Source: Clostridia bacterium (GTDB taxonomy: Bacteria; Bacillota; Clostridia; Christensenellales; Aristaeellaceae). From it: a DNA stretch of 64,000 bases. Below are positions 15,993 to 23,536 of this stretch, one piece after another; within the stretch, counting starts at the first letter, position 1, and the number at the start of each line of letters is the position of its first letter. The DNA lies in the NCBI GenBank assembly GCA_017434775.1, contig JAFSGG010000086.1, forward strand, positions 1 through 64,000, given 5' to 3'. Below the pieces are notes generated by a model, which was given only the letters and a program-made list of their open reading frames with translations, did no database searches and had not been told where the DNA came from. The position numbers and the translations under genes are program-made.

Positions 15993-17312
15993 TTATTCTG
16001 CCTGAGCGGTCAGGTCATACACATCGGCGGCAATGATTTTGCCATCCACAAAAGTACCGGGCTGCAGCTCTTCATTGCAAAGAAGCATGATTTCGCCGTC
16101 AGCGTCCGGGGCTTCCCATTGGGAGCGGGCGGTATAGGTGCCATCCTGCCAGCCGGTGACCAGCAGCTTTTCTTTTTTGCCGATGCGCATTTCATTGCGG
16201 CTGCGGCTGATCCGGGCTTGCAGGGTCATCAGCTGTTCCAGCCGTTCTTCTTTTATTTCTTCGGCAATCTGGCCGGGCATATCAAAGGCCGGGGTATCGT
16301 CTTCGGGGGAGAAAGTGAAAGCGCCCATGCGGTCAAACTGCATTTCTTCGGTAAAGTCCATGAGCTGTTTGAAATCATCTTCCGTTTCCCCGGGGAAACC
16401 CACAATGAAGGTGGTGCGCAGGCAGAAGCCCCGCGCCCTTGCGCCCCGGAGCATTTTGCGGATATGATCCAGGGTGCCCCGGCGGTTCATGCTTTTCAAA
16501 AGGGAGGGGGAAGCATGCTGGAGGGGCAGATCCAGGTATTTGCAGATGTTTTGGTATTTGGCCATTACGTCCAGCGTTTTTTCGTCCAGTTCATCGGGGT
16601 ACATATAAAGCGCACGCAGCCATTCCACGCCTTCGATTTTTGCGGCGGCTTCCAGCAGGGAAGAAAGGCTGTCGCCCGTATCAATGCCGTAGCGGGTAGT
16701 ATCCTGGGCGATGAGAATGTGTTCCTTCACGCCTTGATTTGCCAGCAGCTGCATTTCCTGCAGGATGGCTTCCCGGCTGCGGGAGCGGTAATTGCCCCGG
16801 ATCAGGGGTATGGCGCAGTAAGCACAGCGGTTATCGCAGCCGTCGCCCGTTTTAATGTATGCGGAATAGGGCGGTGTGGTGAGCACCCGGCCGCATTCCA
16901 GAAAACGCTTGCTGGTTTCTGTGTGAGTCACAGCCTGGCCTTCCAGAGCTTCTTCCAAAGAAGCAATCAGCTTGTCGTACTGGTTGACCCCCAGCATCAC
17001 GTCGATTTCCGGTATTTCCTCCCGCAAAACATCGCCGTAGCGCTGGGTGAGGCAGCCGGTGGCGCACAGCACTTTGCAGCGGCCGTTTGCCTTATATTCC
17101 GCCATTTCCAGAATGGTATCAATGGCTTCTTCCTTGGCCGGGGCAATAAAGCCGCAGGTGTTCACAATCAGGATTTCCGCTTTGGCCGGATCATCGGTGA
17201 TGATGCAGCCGGCATTGGTCAGCATGCCCAGCATCTGTTCCGAATCCACCCGGTTTTTCACGCACCCAAGGGCAATCATGCCCACTGTTTTTCCCTGCAG
17301 TTTCTGTGCCAT
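15993..17312 (-). CDS. rimO: Ribosomal protein S12 methylthiotransferase RimO
   Basis: Radical-SAM enzyme that adds a methylthio group to the conserved aspartate of ribosomal protein S12. 439 residues. The N-terminal MTTase domain has three cysteines for the auxiliary cluster (LGCVKNRVDSE, VNTCGF, ATGCLTQRY). The radical-SAM motif is GDGCDNRCAYCAIPLIRG, and the RimO-typical AQDTTRYG and LPLQHAS follow. A TRAM domain closes the C-terminus. These signatures separate RimO from MiaB and MtaB. The ATG at 17312 has GGGAG 10 bases upstream; the in-frame GTG at 17321 overlaps that RBS. It has its own promoter and is not in an operon. Confidence 0.95.
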   Translation of the reverse strand: MAQKLQGKTVGMIALGCVKNRVDSEQMLGMLTNAGCIITDDPAKAEILIVNTCGFIAPAKEEAIDTILEMAEYKANGRCKVLCATGCLTQRYGDVLREEIPEIDVMLGVNQYDKLIASLEEALEGQAVTHTETSKRFLECGRVLTTPPYSAYIKTGDGCDNRCAYCAIPLIRGNYRSRSREAILQEMQLLANQGVKEHILIAQDTTRYGIDTGDSLSSLLEAAAKIEGVEWLRALYMYPDELDEKTLDVMAKYQNICKYLDLPLQHASPSLLKSMNRRGTLDHIRKMLRGARARGFCLRTTFIVGFPGETEDDFKQLMDFTEEMQFDRMGAFTFSPEDDTPAFDMPGQIAEEIKEERLEQLMTLQARISRSRNEMRIGKKEKLLVTGWQDGTYTARSQWEAPDADGEIMLLCNEELQPGTFVDGKIIAADVYDLTAQAE

Positions 17313-17345
17313 GCAGCGCACACTCCCTGTTTATAAATTCATATT

Positions 17346-17375
17346 ATTTTATCACATAAGGGGTGGCTTTCACAA
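17346..17375 (-). promoter_or_regulatory. Promoter of rimO
   Basis: On the minus strand TTGTGA (17375-17370), 18-bp spacer, TAAAAT (17351-17346). Confidence 0.6.
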
Positions 17376-17436
17376 GCCCCCCGGGACAATCCGGAATAGA
17401 ATAGGCGGAAAAAGAGCAAGAAAAGAAGATCGTGGC

Positions 17437-17465
17437 TTGCATCTGGATGCAAATTCTGTTAAAAT
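17437..17465 (+). promoter_or_regulatory. Promoter of the sodium-pump pair
   Basis: TTGCAT (17437-17442), 17-bp spacer, TAAAAT (17460-17465), followed by a strong GAGGAGG ribosome binding site. Confidence 0.65.
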
Positions 17466-17501
17466 AAAATTTGTACGATTGTTTGAGGAGGTATTCTCAT
17501 T

Positions 17502-18605
17502 ATGGGTGAATTTTTTGAAAGCCTGTTGGGGAATGTGGCCAATATTACCTGGCAGCAGCCCATCATGTGGCTGATTGGCGCAGTGCTGATTTACCTGGCC
17601 ATCAAAAAGGACATGGAGCCCAGCCTGCTGCTCCCCATGGGCTTTGGTGCCATTCTGGTGAACCTGCCCGAATCCGGCGCCATTGAAACCCTGGAAACCC
17701 TGTTCATGGCCGGTATTGATAACGAACTGTTCCCCCTGCTTCTGTTCATTGGTATCGGTGCCATGATCGACTTTGGCCCCGTGCTCAATAACCCCAAGCT
17801 CATGCTCTTTGGCGCGGCCGCTCAGTTTGGTATTTTCTTCACCCTGATGATGGCCAGCGTTTGCGGCTTCCTGCCCAATGATGCTGCTTCCATCGCCGTT
17901 ATCGGCGCTGCCGACGGCCCCACGTCCATCGTGGTTGCCCAGGCGTTGGGCAGCAAGTACCTGGGCGCCATCATGGTGGCCGCCTATTCCTACATGGCGC
18001 TGGTGCCCATTGTGCAGCCCCCGGTGATCAAGCTGCTCACCACCAAGCAGGAACGCTTGATCCGTATGCCCTACGAACAGAAGAACGTGACCAAAACCAC
18101 CCGGATTCTGTTCCCCATCATCGTGACCATGCTGGTGGGCATCATTGCCCCCGGTGCCGTGGCGCTGATCGGCTTCCTGATGTTCGGCAATCTGCTGCGT
18201 GAATGCGGTGTGCTGAACTCCCTGTCCGAAACTGCCCAGAAGGTGCTGGCCAACCTGATCACCCTGTTCCTGGGTCTCACCATTGCTTTCCGTATGCAGG
18301 CCCACGAATTCCTCAGCCCCGATACCCTGCTGATCATGGGTCTGGGCCTGGTGGCTTTCATTGTGGATACCGCCGGCGGCGTGATGTTTGCCAAGGTAAT
18401 GAACATTTTCAGCAAGAAGAAGATCAACCCCATGATCGGCGCCTGCGGCATCAGCGCGTTCCCCATGTCCAGCCGTGTGGTGCATAAGATGGGCCTGAAG
18501 GAAGATCCCCAGAACTTCCTGCTCATGCACACCGTGGGCGTCAACGTCTCCGGCCAGATCGCTTCTGTCATCGCCGGCGGCTTGATCCTCAGCTTCTTTA
18601 TGTAA
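17502..18605 (+). CDS. Sodium-pumping decarboxylase, beta subunit (OadB/GcdB/MmdB family)
   Basis: Integral membrane subunit that couples decarboxylation of a carboxybiotin carrier to sodium export. 367 residues with about nine or ten helices. Family signatures are visible: FPLLLFIGIGAMIDFGP, IGAADGPTSIVV (containing the ion-binding Asp), FGNLLRECGV and GACGISAFPMSSRVV. Only the beta subunit and a small membrane protein are encoded here. The carboxyltransferase alpha chain and the biotin carrier are missing, so the substrate (oxaloacetate, methylmalonyl-CoA or glutaconyl-CoA) cannot be decided. The following gene starts 14 bases after the stop, so the two form an operon. Confidence 0.93.
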   Translation: MGEFFESLLGNVANITWQQPIMWLIGAVLIYLAIKKDMEPSLLLPMGFGAILVNLPESGAIETLETLFMAGIDNELFPLLLFIGIGAMIDFGPVLNNPKLMLFGAAAQFGIFFTLMMASVCGFLPNDAASIAVIGAADGPTSIVVAQALGSKYLGAIMVAAYSYMALVPIVQPPVIKLLTTKQERLIRMPYEQKNVTKTTRILFPIIVTMLVGIIAPGAVALIGFLMFGNLLRECGVLNSLSETAQKVLANLITLFLGLTIAFRMQAHEFLSPDTLLIMGLGLVAFIVDTAGGVMFAKVMNIFSKKKINPMIGACGISAFPMSSRVVHKMGLKEDPQNFLLMHTVGVNVSGQIASVIAGGLILSFFM

Positions 18606-18619
18606 GGAGGGAATTGAAA

Positions 18620-18949
18620 ATGAAAAAAGTATTGTCTGTTCTTTTCCTTCTGGTGATGCTGTTTACTGCCGTGATGCCTGTGGCTATGGCGGAAGATATG
18701 GCTCCCGCTGCTGAGGAAACGGTGATCGGCGGTGCTGACGAACCCACTGCCATCGTGGTGACCGAAGCGGAAGAAACCAAGGAAGAAACTAAGGAAGAAA
18801 CCAAGGCAGAAAAACCCCTGTCCATCGGCGAATCTGCCCTGTTCATGCTCAAGGGCATGGTGGGTATTTTCCTGGTGACCGGGCTGATCATTCTGGTGCT
18901 GGTGATCATGGATAAGGCCGGCAACCGCAAGAAGGAAACGGAAGAATAA
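18620..18949 (+). CDS. Small membrane partner of the sodium pump (OadG-like), with beta-subunit motif copy
   Basis: 109 residues from the ATG nine bases after AGGAGG. There is a signal-like N-terminus (KKVLSVLFLLVMLFTAVMPV, AMA), an acidic middle with the repeat EETKEETKEETK, one transmembrane helix (about 78-100, GIFLVTGLIILVLVIM) and a charged tail. Size, position after the beta subunit and single helix fit a gamma-type assembly subunit, but typical OadG has its helix at the N-terminus and no signal peptide. The middle contains VIGGADEPTAIVV, nearly the same as VIGAADGPTSIVV in the neighbouring beta subunit. The relationship to OadG is inferred from context. Confidence 0.75.
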   Translation: MKKVLSVLFLLVMLFTAVMPVAMAEDMAPAAEETVIGGADEPTAIVVTEAEETKEETKEETKAEKPLSIGESALFMLKGMVGIFLVTGLIILVLVIMDKAGNRKKETEE

Positions 18950-18985
18950 CCTAAAAAATAACCTAACCAGATTTGGTGCATTTTT

Positions 18986-19018
18986 ATACCGCCTGTTTTT
19001 TTACAGGCGGTATTTTTT
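18986..19018 (+). terminator. Terminator of the sodium-pump operon
   Basis: Perfect 11-bp stem ATACCGCCTGT (18986-18996) with ACAGGCGGTAT (19003-19013), then TTTTT. Confidence 0.9.
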
Positions 19019-19066
19019 GTTTTTGCGAAAAACTTGAAAAAAGTCAAAAAATTTTCAAAAAACCCC

Positions 19067-19095
19067 TTTACAAACCCTTTCTGTTGTGCTATACT
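19067..19095 (+). promoter_or_regulatory. Promoter of tRNA-Ala
   Basis: TTTACA (19067-19072), 17-bp spacer, TATACT (19090-19095), 13 bases before the mature tRNA. Confidence 0.75.
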
Positions 19096-19108
19096 TAATC
19101 TCGTTCGC

Positions 19109-19184
19109 GGGGCATTAGCGCAGTTGGTAGCGCACAACACTGGCAGTGTTGGGGTCAGGAGTTCGAGTCTCCTATGCTCCACCA
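19109..19184 (+). tRNA. tRNA-Ala (anticodon GGC)
   Basis: 76 nt, with the CCA end encoded. The cloverleaf folds cleanly: acceptor GGGGCAT with ATGCTCC, D-arm GCGC/GCGC, anticodon stem CAACA/TGTTG around the loop CTGGCAG, T-arm AGGAG-TTCGAGT-CTCCT. The acceptor holds the G3-U70 wobble pair, the identity element of alanine tRNAs, which confirms the anticodon reading. It has its own promoter and terminator, so it is a single-gene unit. Confidence 0.97.
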
Positions 19185-19217
19185 AACCACTTCGAAAGAA
19201 GTGGTTTTTCTTTTTTT
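19184..19217 (+). terminator. Terminator of tRNA-Ala
   Basis: AAACCACTTC (19184-19193), GAAA tetraloop, GAAGTGGTTT (19198-19207), then T-rich sequence. The stem begins on the last base of the tRNA. Confidence 0.9.
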
Positions 19218-19234
19218 GTCAGATCGGTTGCGGA

Positions 19235-19264
19235 TTGACCGTGCTTTGCTGGGTGTGATAGAAT
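19235..19264 (+). promoter_or_regulatory. Promoter of the gene at 19302
   Basis: TTGACC (19235-19240), 18-bp spacer, TAGAAT (19259-19264). Confidence 0.65.
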
Positions 19265-19301
19265 ACAGGTAGAAAGAACGAAAAAATCGGGTGAAGACGA
19301 T

Positions 19302-20102
19302 ATGGAAATCAATTTTGAGAAATATGTGCAGGCGCTGTCCGAAACGGTGCGCCGGGCCTTTTCCCTGCCGGAAGTGAAGCACATCCGCATCCGGGATGTG
19401 GTGCTGGAGCGGAACGGAGCGCTGAAGGAAAACATTCGTCAGGCGGCGGAGAAAAGCTGGCATGATATGTGCAGCGATGTGGATCTGTGCGTTTGTGCGG
19501 AAGGGATTCCGGCAGAAGACAGAGGGAAATACATGAAGCAGATGGAACGCTTCGGCTTTGGAAGGGCCGATTGCCTTGGCCGTTTTTTTGTTCCGGAGAA
19601 CAGCATGTGGCGGCTGGTGACCCTTGCCGGCATGCGGTATGACTTTGGCTTTGAATTCGTTGATTCGCAAAGCACAGCCCGGTTTTCTTTTCCGGAAACG
19701 GAAGCACGGCAGGAAGAAACCCTCTGGCCCATGGAAAGTGCGGAGCGGTTCTGGTTTGTACAGGTGCAGGCGTTGGGAAAACTGTTCCGCAGGGATTATC
19801 TGATTGCTGATCATCTGGCTCATATGAACCTGAACGACACGCTGGTGCAGCAGATGGTGCTGCGGGATGAGCAAAAGGGCACCAATCATCACCGTTATGG
19901 GGATGGGGAAGAAAGGATATATGAGAAATACCTGTCCGTTTGTCCTTTGTGCACCGGGGATGACAGCCATGACCGTATTGCAAAAAAACTATATGCAGCT
20001 GCGGCGGCATTTGACGAACTGATGGTACATTTTGAACCTGCATGGGAAGCGCGTACACCCTTGTTCACAGAACTATGGCAGTGCTATGCCTTGTGGGTAT
20101 AA
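19302..20102 (+). CDS. Hypothetical protein, possible nucleotidyltransferase-like
   Basis: 266 soluble residues. The segment SDVDLCVCAEG (about 59-69) looks like the D.D metal-binding strand of the MNT/aminoglycoside nucleotidyltransferase fold, and the next lines (FGRADCLGRFF, MRYDFGFEFVD) could supply the third carboxylate. The usual GS motif before the D.D pair is not evident. The C-terminal half is helical, with HLAHMNLNDTLVQQMVLRDE and a Cys pair in VCPLCTGDDSHD. The RBS is weak (GGGTGAAGACGAT). It is probably transcribed with the zinc-ribbon gene 28 bases downstream. The family assignment is tentative. Confidence 0.65.
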   Translation: MEINFEKYVQALSETVRRAFSLPEVKHIRIRDVVLERNGALKENIRQAAEKSWHDMCSDVDLCVCAEGIPAEDRGKYMKQMERFGFGRADCLGRFFVPENSMWRLVTLAGMRYDFGFEFVDSQSTARFSFPETEARQEETLWPMESAERFWFVQVQALGKLFRRDYLIADHLAHMNLNDTLVQQMVLRDEQKGTNHHRYGDGEERIYEKYLSVCPLCTGDDSHDRIAKKLYAAAAAFDELMVHFEPAWEARTPLFTELWQCYALWV

Positions 20103-20130
20103 ACGGCATAACAAAAAAGGAGGAAATACG

Positions 20131-20469
20131 ATGTATTGCAAGCATTGCAGGCAAGTAATGGATAATGATTTTTGTCCGGATTGCCGGAAAGCCACCCGGA
20201 TGCCTGAAGCGGATGATATCTGCTTTCTGGCGGAAAGGGGGCATCCCTGGAGTGATATTCTGTGCGACGTGCTCAAGCAGGAAGGCATTCCCTTCCTCCG
20301 CCAGAGCAATCTGGGGCATGGGCTGATGAGCATGATCGGCCAGGGGCTGGAACTGGAAAGTATTTATGTGAACTGGAAAGACTGGGAAAGGGCTGTGGAT
20401 GTAGCTGCAGGATTATTCAGCGAGGATGTGGAAATCCTGTGGGATGAAGAAGACGAACTTCAGGAATGA
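20131..20469 (+). CDS. Zinc-ribbon protein with DUF2007-like domain
   Basis: 112 residues. The ATG after AAGGAGGAAATACG is the start; an upstream in-frame ATG at 20032 lies inside the previous gene. The N-terminus has two knuckles, CKHC and CPDC (residues about 3-6 and 15-18), forming a zinc ribbon. The rest reads FLAERGHPWSDILCDVLKQE, GIPFLRQSNLGHG and ESIYVNWKDWERAVDVAAGL, which fits the small ferredoxin-like 'putative signal transducing' DUF2007 family from memory. No biochemical function is established for that domain. Likely cytosolic. Confidence 0.75.
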   Translation: MYCKHCRQVMDNDFCPDCRKATRMPEADDICFLAERGHPWSDILCDVLKQEGIPFLRQSNLGHGLMSMIGQGLELESIYVNWKDWERAVDVAAGLFSEDVEILWDEEDELQE

Positions 20470-20481
20470 AATGAAAAAACG

Positions 20482-20512
20482 GGCTGTATGCTGCTTTGGC
20501 ATGCAGCCTTTT
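20482..20512 (+). terminator. Likely terminator after the zinc-ribbon gene
   Basis: GGCTGTATGC (20482-20491) pairs with GCATGCAGCC (20499-20508) with one G-U pair, followed by TTTT. Confidence 0.6.
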
Positions 20513-20525
20513 CACTGGAAAACAA

Positions 20526-20554
20526 TTTACAATTGCATCTTCGTGTGGTATATT
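20526..20554 (+). promoter_or_regulatory. Promoter of the gene at 20623
   Basis: TTTACA (20526-20531), 17-bp spacer, TATATT (20549-20554). Confidence 0.6.
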
Positions 20555-20622
20555 GAAAGAGAACAGGGGAGGGCACCCATCACAAAAAACAGCGTTCAGT
20601 TTTACAACAGGGGATGACACCC

Positions 20623-21099
20623 ATGGAAAAAAACATTGAAGTTGTGGACGAAGCGGGGAATGTGTATGAATCCACCTGGCCCAAGCGGGCCCGGGGGCTT
20701 GTGAAATGCGGCAGGGCACGCTTCGTAGCGGAAAACAGAATATGCCTTGCGTGTCCGCCGGAAGATAAAACGGAGGATAAGAAAATGAGCAATACAAACA
20801 ACGTCTTTGGCAATATGACGGTGGCCGATATTCTGCAGCGCATCAATAACATTGTGAACCAGACCGGCTATATTGGTGAAGCTTATGAAGCTTTCAAGAC
20901 CATGGGGGATGGCGACAGCGGCGATTGCGGTGCGCCCGGCAACATCATGGGCAAGGCGAAAGCGGAAGCCATCGCCACTGTGGTACAGTGCCGGGAAACC
21001 ACCAATCAGCAGATTCTGAAGCTGTACGAAAAGATGTATGACGATTTGATCGCCATGAACCGGGCGGAAAAAGCGCCGGAAGACACAACCCAGGAATAA
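20623..21099 (+). CDS. Unknown protein with N-terminal 'PKRARGLVK.GRARF' module
   Basis: 158 residues; the ATG at 20623 is preceded by AGGGG at good spacing, whereas the ATG at 20614 touches it. Residues 5-45 (VVDEAGNVYESTWPKRARGL, then VKCGRARFV.EN.ICLACPP) match a short motif that I recall at the N-terminus of otherwise unrelated proteins in clostridia. Its role is unknown, but the basic character suggests nucleic acid or ribosome contact. The C-terminal 100 residues are helical (ILQRINNIVNQTGYIGEAYE, LKLYEKMYDDLIAMN) with no known domain. There is no signal peptide. Transcribed alone. Confidence 0.7.
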   Translation: MEKNIEVVDEAGNVYESTWPKRARGLVKCGRARFVAENRICLACPPEDKTEDKKMSNTNNVFGNMTVADILQRINNIVNQTGYIGEAYEAFKTMGDGDSGDCGAPGNIMGKAKAEAIATVVQCRETTNQQILKLYEKMYDDLIAMNRAEKAPEDTTQE

Positions 21100-21106
21100 T
21101 CCACAG

Positions 21107-21128
21107 GAGCCGGGTAACCGGCTCTTTT
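21107..21128 (+). terminator. Terminator of the gene at 20623
   Basis: Perfect stem GAGCCGG (21107-21113) with CCGGCTC (21118-21124), GTAA loop, TTTT after. Confidence 0.8.
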
Positions 21129-21167
21129 CATTTGTTTTTTCGGCCCATGGAAAACAAAAACCTTGCA

Positions 21168-21196
21168 TTGACGCAGGGTATGACAAATGATAAAAT
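21168..21196 (+). promoter_or_regulatory. Promoter of the MFS transporter
   Basis: TTGACG (21168-21173), 17-bp spacer, TAAAAT (21191-21196). Transcription would start near 21203, so in-frame starts at 21132, 21147 and 21180 are unlikely. Confidence 0.75.
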
Positions 21197-21227
21197 AGGG
21201 CAGATTACTGTACGGAAGGTGAAGCGC

Positions 21228-22424
21228 TTGAAGAAGATCCGGGGCAGCATGGTGTGGTTTTTTGCGGTCATGTTCATGTTCAATATGGCGGCTAATTTTG
21301 TGCACCCGGTGACCCCTACCATCATTGTGGATCTGGAGCTGGGTGACGCCATGTTCGGCCTGGCACTGGCGGCGATGATGCTGTGCAATTTCCTCTTTTC
21401 TCCCTTCTGGGGGAAGATGGCCGGCCTCCTTTCCAGCCGGAAAGTGATGCTGATCAGCGGCTTTGGATATGCGGCAGGTCAGGTGCTTTTTGGCCTGGCC
21501 CGGACGGAGATAGAGTTTTTGCTGGCGAGGATGTTTGCCGGTATTTTCGTGGGCGGCTGCTATGTGTCATTCCTGACCTACACCGCCAATTGCTCTCCGG
21601 AAGAAAAGCGGGGAAAGAACCTGGCTATCAATGCAACGATCAGTTCCGTTTCCGCATCCTTCGGGTATTTTGTGGGTGGTTTGATTGGGGAAGTGAACGT
21701 CTACGCTTCTGTCTGGCTGCAGGCGGCGGCTCTGGCACTCACGGCACTGATTTTGTTTTTCCTCTGCCGGGATGATAAGCAAACGGATGCACGGTCTATG
21801 CAGGGAAAAGCTTGGCTGCGGGCCTGCAATCCTTTCTCCGTCATCCTTCAGTGCCGTCATTTTCTTACCCGGGCGCTGGTGTTCCTGTTCCTGGCTTATG
21901 GGCTGGGGAATTTGGGGTATATCGCCTTTGAGCAGTGCTTCAATTATTTCCTGAAAAAGCAGTTCCAGCTTACTTCCGGCTACAACGGCATCATCAAGGC
22001 TATTCTGGGCCTTATTTCCCTGGCGGCCAACGGTACCCTCTGCATGTGGATTCTGCGGCAGAAACGGGTATCTGCATACCTGGCCGGGGTGATGGCGGTG
22101 TGTACGGCGGCTATGATCGGCGTAATTTTCTTTGAACAGCCCCTGCCCTTTATTCTGGTGAATGTGCTGTTCTTTGCTTTCTATTTTGTTTCCGTGCCCC
22201 TGATGCAGAACCGGGCTGCTGTGCTGGGAAACGGCCCCCAGAGCAATCTGGTGATGGGGGCATTCAATGCCGTCAAATCCTTCGGCAGCATTTTCGGTTC
22301 CGCCCTGGCCGGGGTTATTTACACCTGGCATCCCAAACTGCCCTTCGTCTTTGGCTTCATCGCTTTTGCGCTGGCGGCGCTGATGGCATTCATGATGAGC
22401 CGGGAAGAGGCAAAGGCGGCCTGA
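21228..22424 (+). CDS. Major facilitator superfamily transporter
   Basis: Proton-linked efflux or uptake carrier with twelve predicted helices over about 398 residues. The loop between helices 2 and 3 has the motif A-like GKMAGLLSSRKVM, and helix 5 contains ISSVSASFGYFVGGLIGE, the glycine-rich pattern of drug/proton antiporters. The start is set at TTG (LKKIRGSMVW) because AGGTGA lies five bases upstream and the promoter is just before. GTG 21219 and ATG 21249 are alternatives, and the frame itself is open to 21132. The substrate is unknown. A strong terminator follows. Confidence 0.85.
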   Translation: MKKIRGSMVWFFAVMFMFNMAANFVHPVTPTIIVDLELGDAMFGLALAAMMLCNFLFSPFWGKMAGLLSSRKVMLISGFGYAAGQVLFGLARTEIEFLLARMFAGIFVGGCYVSFLTYTANCSPEEKRGKNLAINATISSVSASFGYFVGGLIGEVNVYASVWLQAAALALTALILFFLCRDDKQTDARSMQGKAWLRACNPFSVILQCRHFLTRALVFLFLAYGLGNLGYIAFEQCFNYFLKKQFQLTSGYNGIIKAILGLISLAANGTLCMWILRQKRVSAYLAGVMAVCTAAMIGVIFFEQPLPFILVNVLFFAFYFVSVPLMQNRAAVLGNGPQSNLVMGAFNAVKSFGSIFGSALAGVIYTWHPKLPFVFGFIAFALAALMAFMMSREEAKAA

Positions 22425-22462
22425 GCCTGTTTGCAGTTGCCGAGGAACAATTGAAACAAAAC

Positions 22463-22497
22463 AAAAAACGAAGGAGCGTTTTCTCCTTCGTTTTTTT
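22463..22497. terminator. Bidirectional terminator
   Basis: 14-bp perfect stem AAAAAACGAAGGAG (22463-22476) with CTCCTTCGTTTTTT (22483-22496). It ends the MFS gene (plus) and the thioredoxin-like gene (minus). Confidence 0.9.
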
Positions 22498-22548
22498 GCT
22501 CCGGATCCCCGGAAAAGTAAGGGGAAAGGCTTGAAAAGAAGCGTTTCT

Positions 22549-23478
22549 TTATTGCGCCAGATAGTTATTGACCACAGCCTTGTATCCTTCCACATCAGCG
22601 CCGATGATGGGGTCGGCCACCAGGTTTCCTCTCCGGTCCACGATATAGGTGGTGGGCACATACTGGGACTGGCTCAGCAGGGGAATCAGGCTGTCGTTGG
22701 ATAAAAGATTCAGGAACTGAACGCCGGTGCTGCTGAGGATATTCCGGGCAGCAGCGGTATCGCCGCCCACATACACGTCGCTGATGATGCCGATGATCTG
22801 CACATTTTCAGGAAGTTCTTGATCCCATGCGGCCAGGGCAGGCATTTCGCCGATGCAGGGGCCGCAGAAAGTGCCCCAGACGTTGATGACGGTCAGATCT
22901 TTCTGGGCGATGATATCGCTGGTGATAGCGTTTCCATCCAGATCCGTAGTGGAGAAAGTGAAGACGGCTTTCATGGCTTCCCCGGCGGAAACGGGTTCCA
23001 GGGTGGTGATGGCTTCTCCGGCCAGGGGGAGTGCATTTTCCACGTCCTGCCGGGTGCCTTCCGGCAAGCTCTGATAATCAATCCCCAGCATATTGGCGAA
23101 ATACTGTTCCAGGGAAGGAGCATCGGCTGCGTGGAACATCAGATAGGTGTTCCCCTCCATTTGCCCCAGCATACGCATGCCGTCTTCTTTCATCATAGCA
23201 AAGGTGTCATCCTGCTGCAGCAGCGCATATTCGTTGTCCGTGATTTTCATCACAATGGTCAGGGGCAGATAGCCGCCTTCCGTGTTCAATACAATATACA
23301 AAAGGGAAGGATCGTACAATACCTGCAGGCCGATTTCCCGGAATGCATCCGATTCCACCATTTGCAGGGCAACAGGACCATATACCGTGGGTTTTGTGGT
23401 TTCATCGGCATGGGCCGGGAGCAAGAAAATATTCAGCGCCAACATCAGGGATAATAACAGGGAAATTGTCTTTTTCAT
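22549..23478 (-). CDS. Secreted TlpA/ResA-like thioredoxin-fold protein
   Basis: 309 residues with a signal peptide (about 1-24). Residues 30-165 form an N-terminal domain of unknown type (FREIGLQVLYDPSLLYIVLN, QMEGNTYLMFHA). The C-terminal 140 residues are a thioredoxin fold with the redox-active WGTFCGPCIGEMP and the cis-proline loop VPTTYIVD. It probably reduces or reshuffles disulfides of exported proteins. No CcdA or methionine sulfoxide reductase partner lies nearby. AAAGGAG precedes the ATG. The gene follows the ITPase-GNAT gene after 58 bases on the same strand, so the two may be co-transcribed. Confidence 0.88.
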   Translation of the reverse strand: MKKTISLLLSLMLALNIFLLPAHADETTKPTVYGPVALQMVESDAFREIGLQVLYDPSLLYIVLNTEGGYLPLTIVMKITDNEYALLQQDDTFAMMKEDGMRMLGQMEGNTYLMFHAADAPSLEQYFANMLGIDYQSLPEGTRQDVENALPLAGEAITTLEPVSAGEAMKAVFTFSTTDLDGNAITSDIIAQKDLTVINVWGTFCGPCIGEMPALAAWDQELPENVQIIGIISDVYVGGDTAAARNILSSTGVQFLNLLSNDSLIPLLSQSQYVPTTYIVDRRGNLVADPIIGADVEGYKAVVNNYLAQ

Positions 23479-23536
23479 GGGGGAACTCCTTTCTGCTTTT
23501 CTGTATAGTTAACGATTTGTCTTTCTGTTTTCTTGC

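Noticed and set aside
21132..21227. Earlier start codons for the MFS transporter
   Set aside because: A well-formed promoter (21168-21196) lies downstream of them, and the extra residues do not look like a membrane protein N-terminus.
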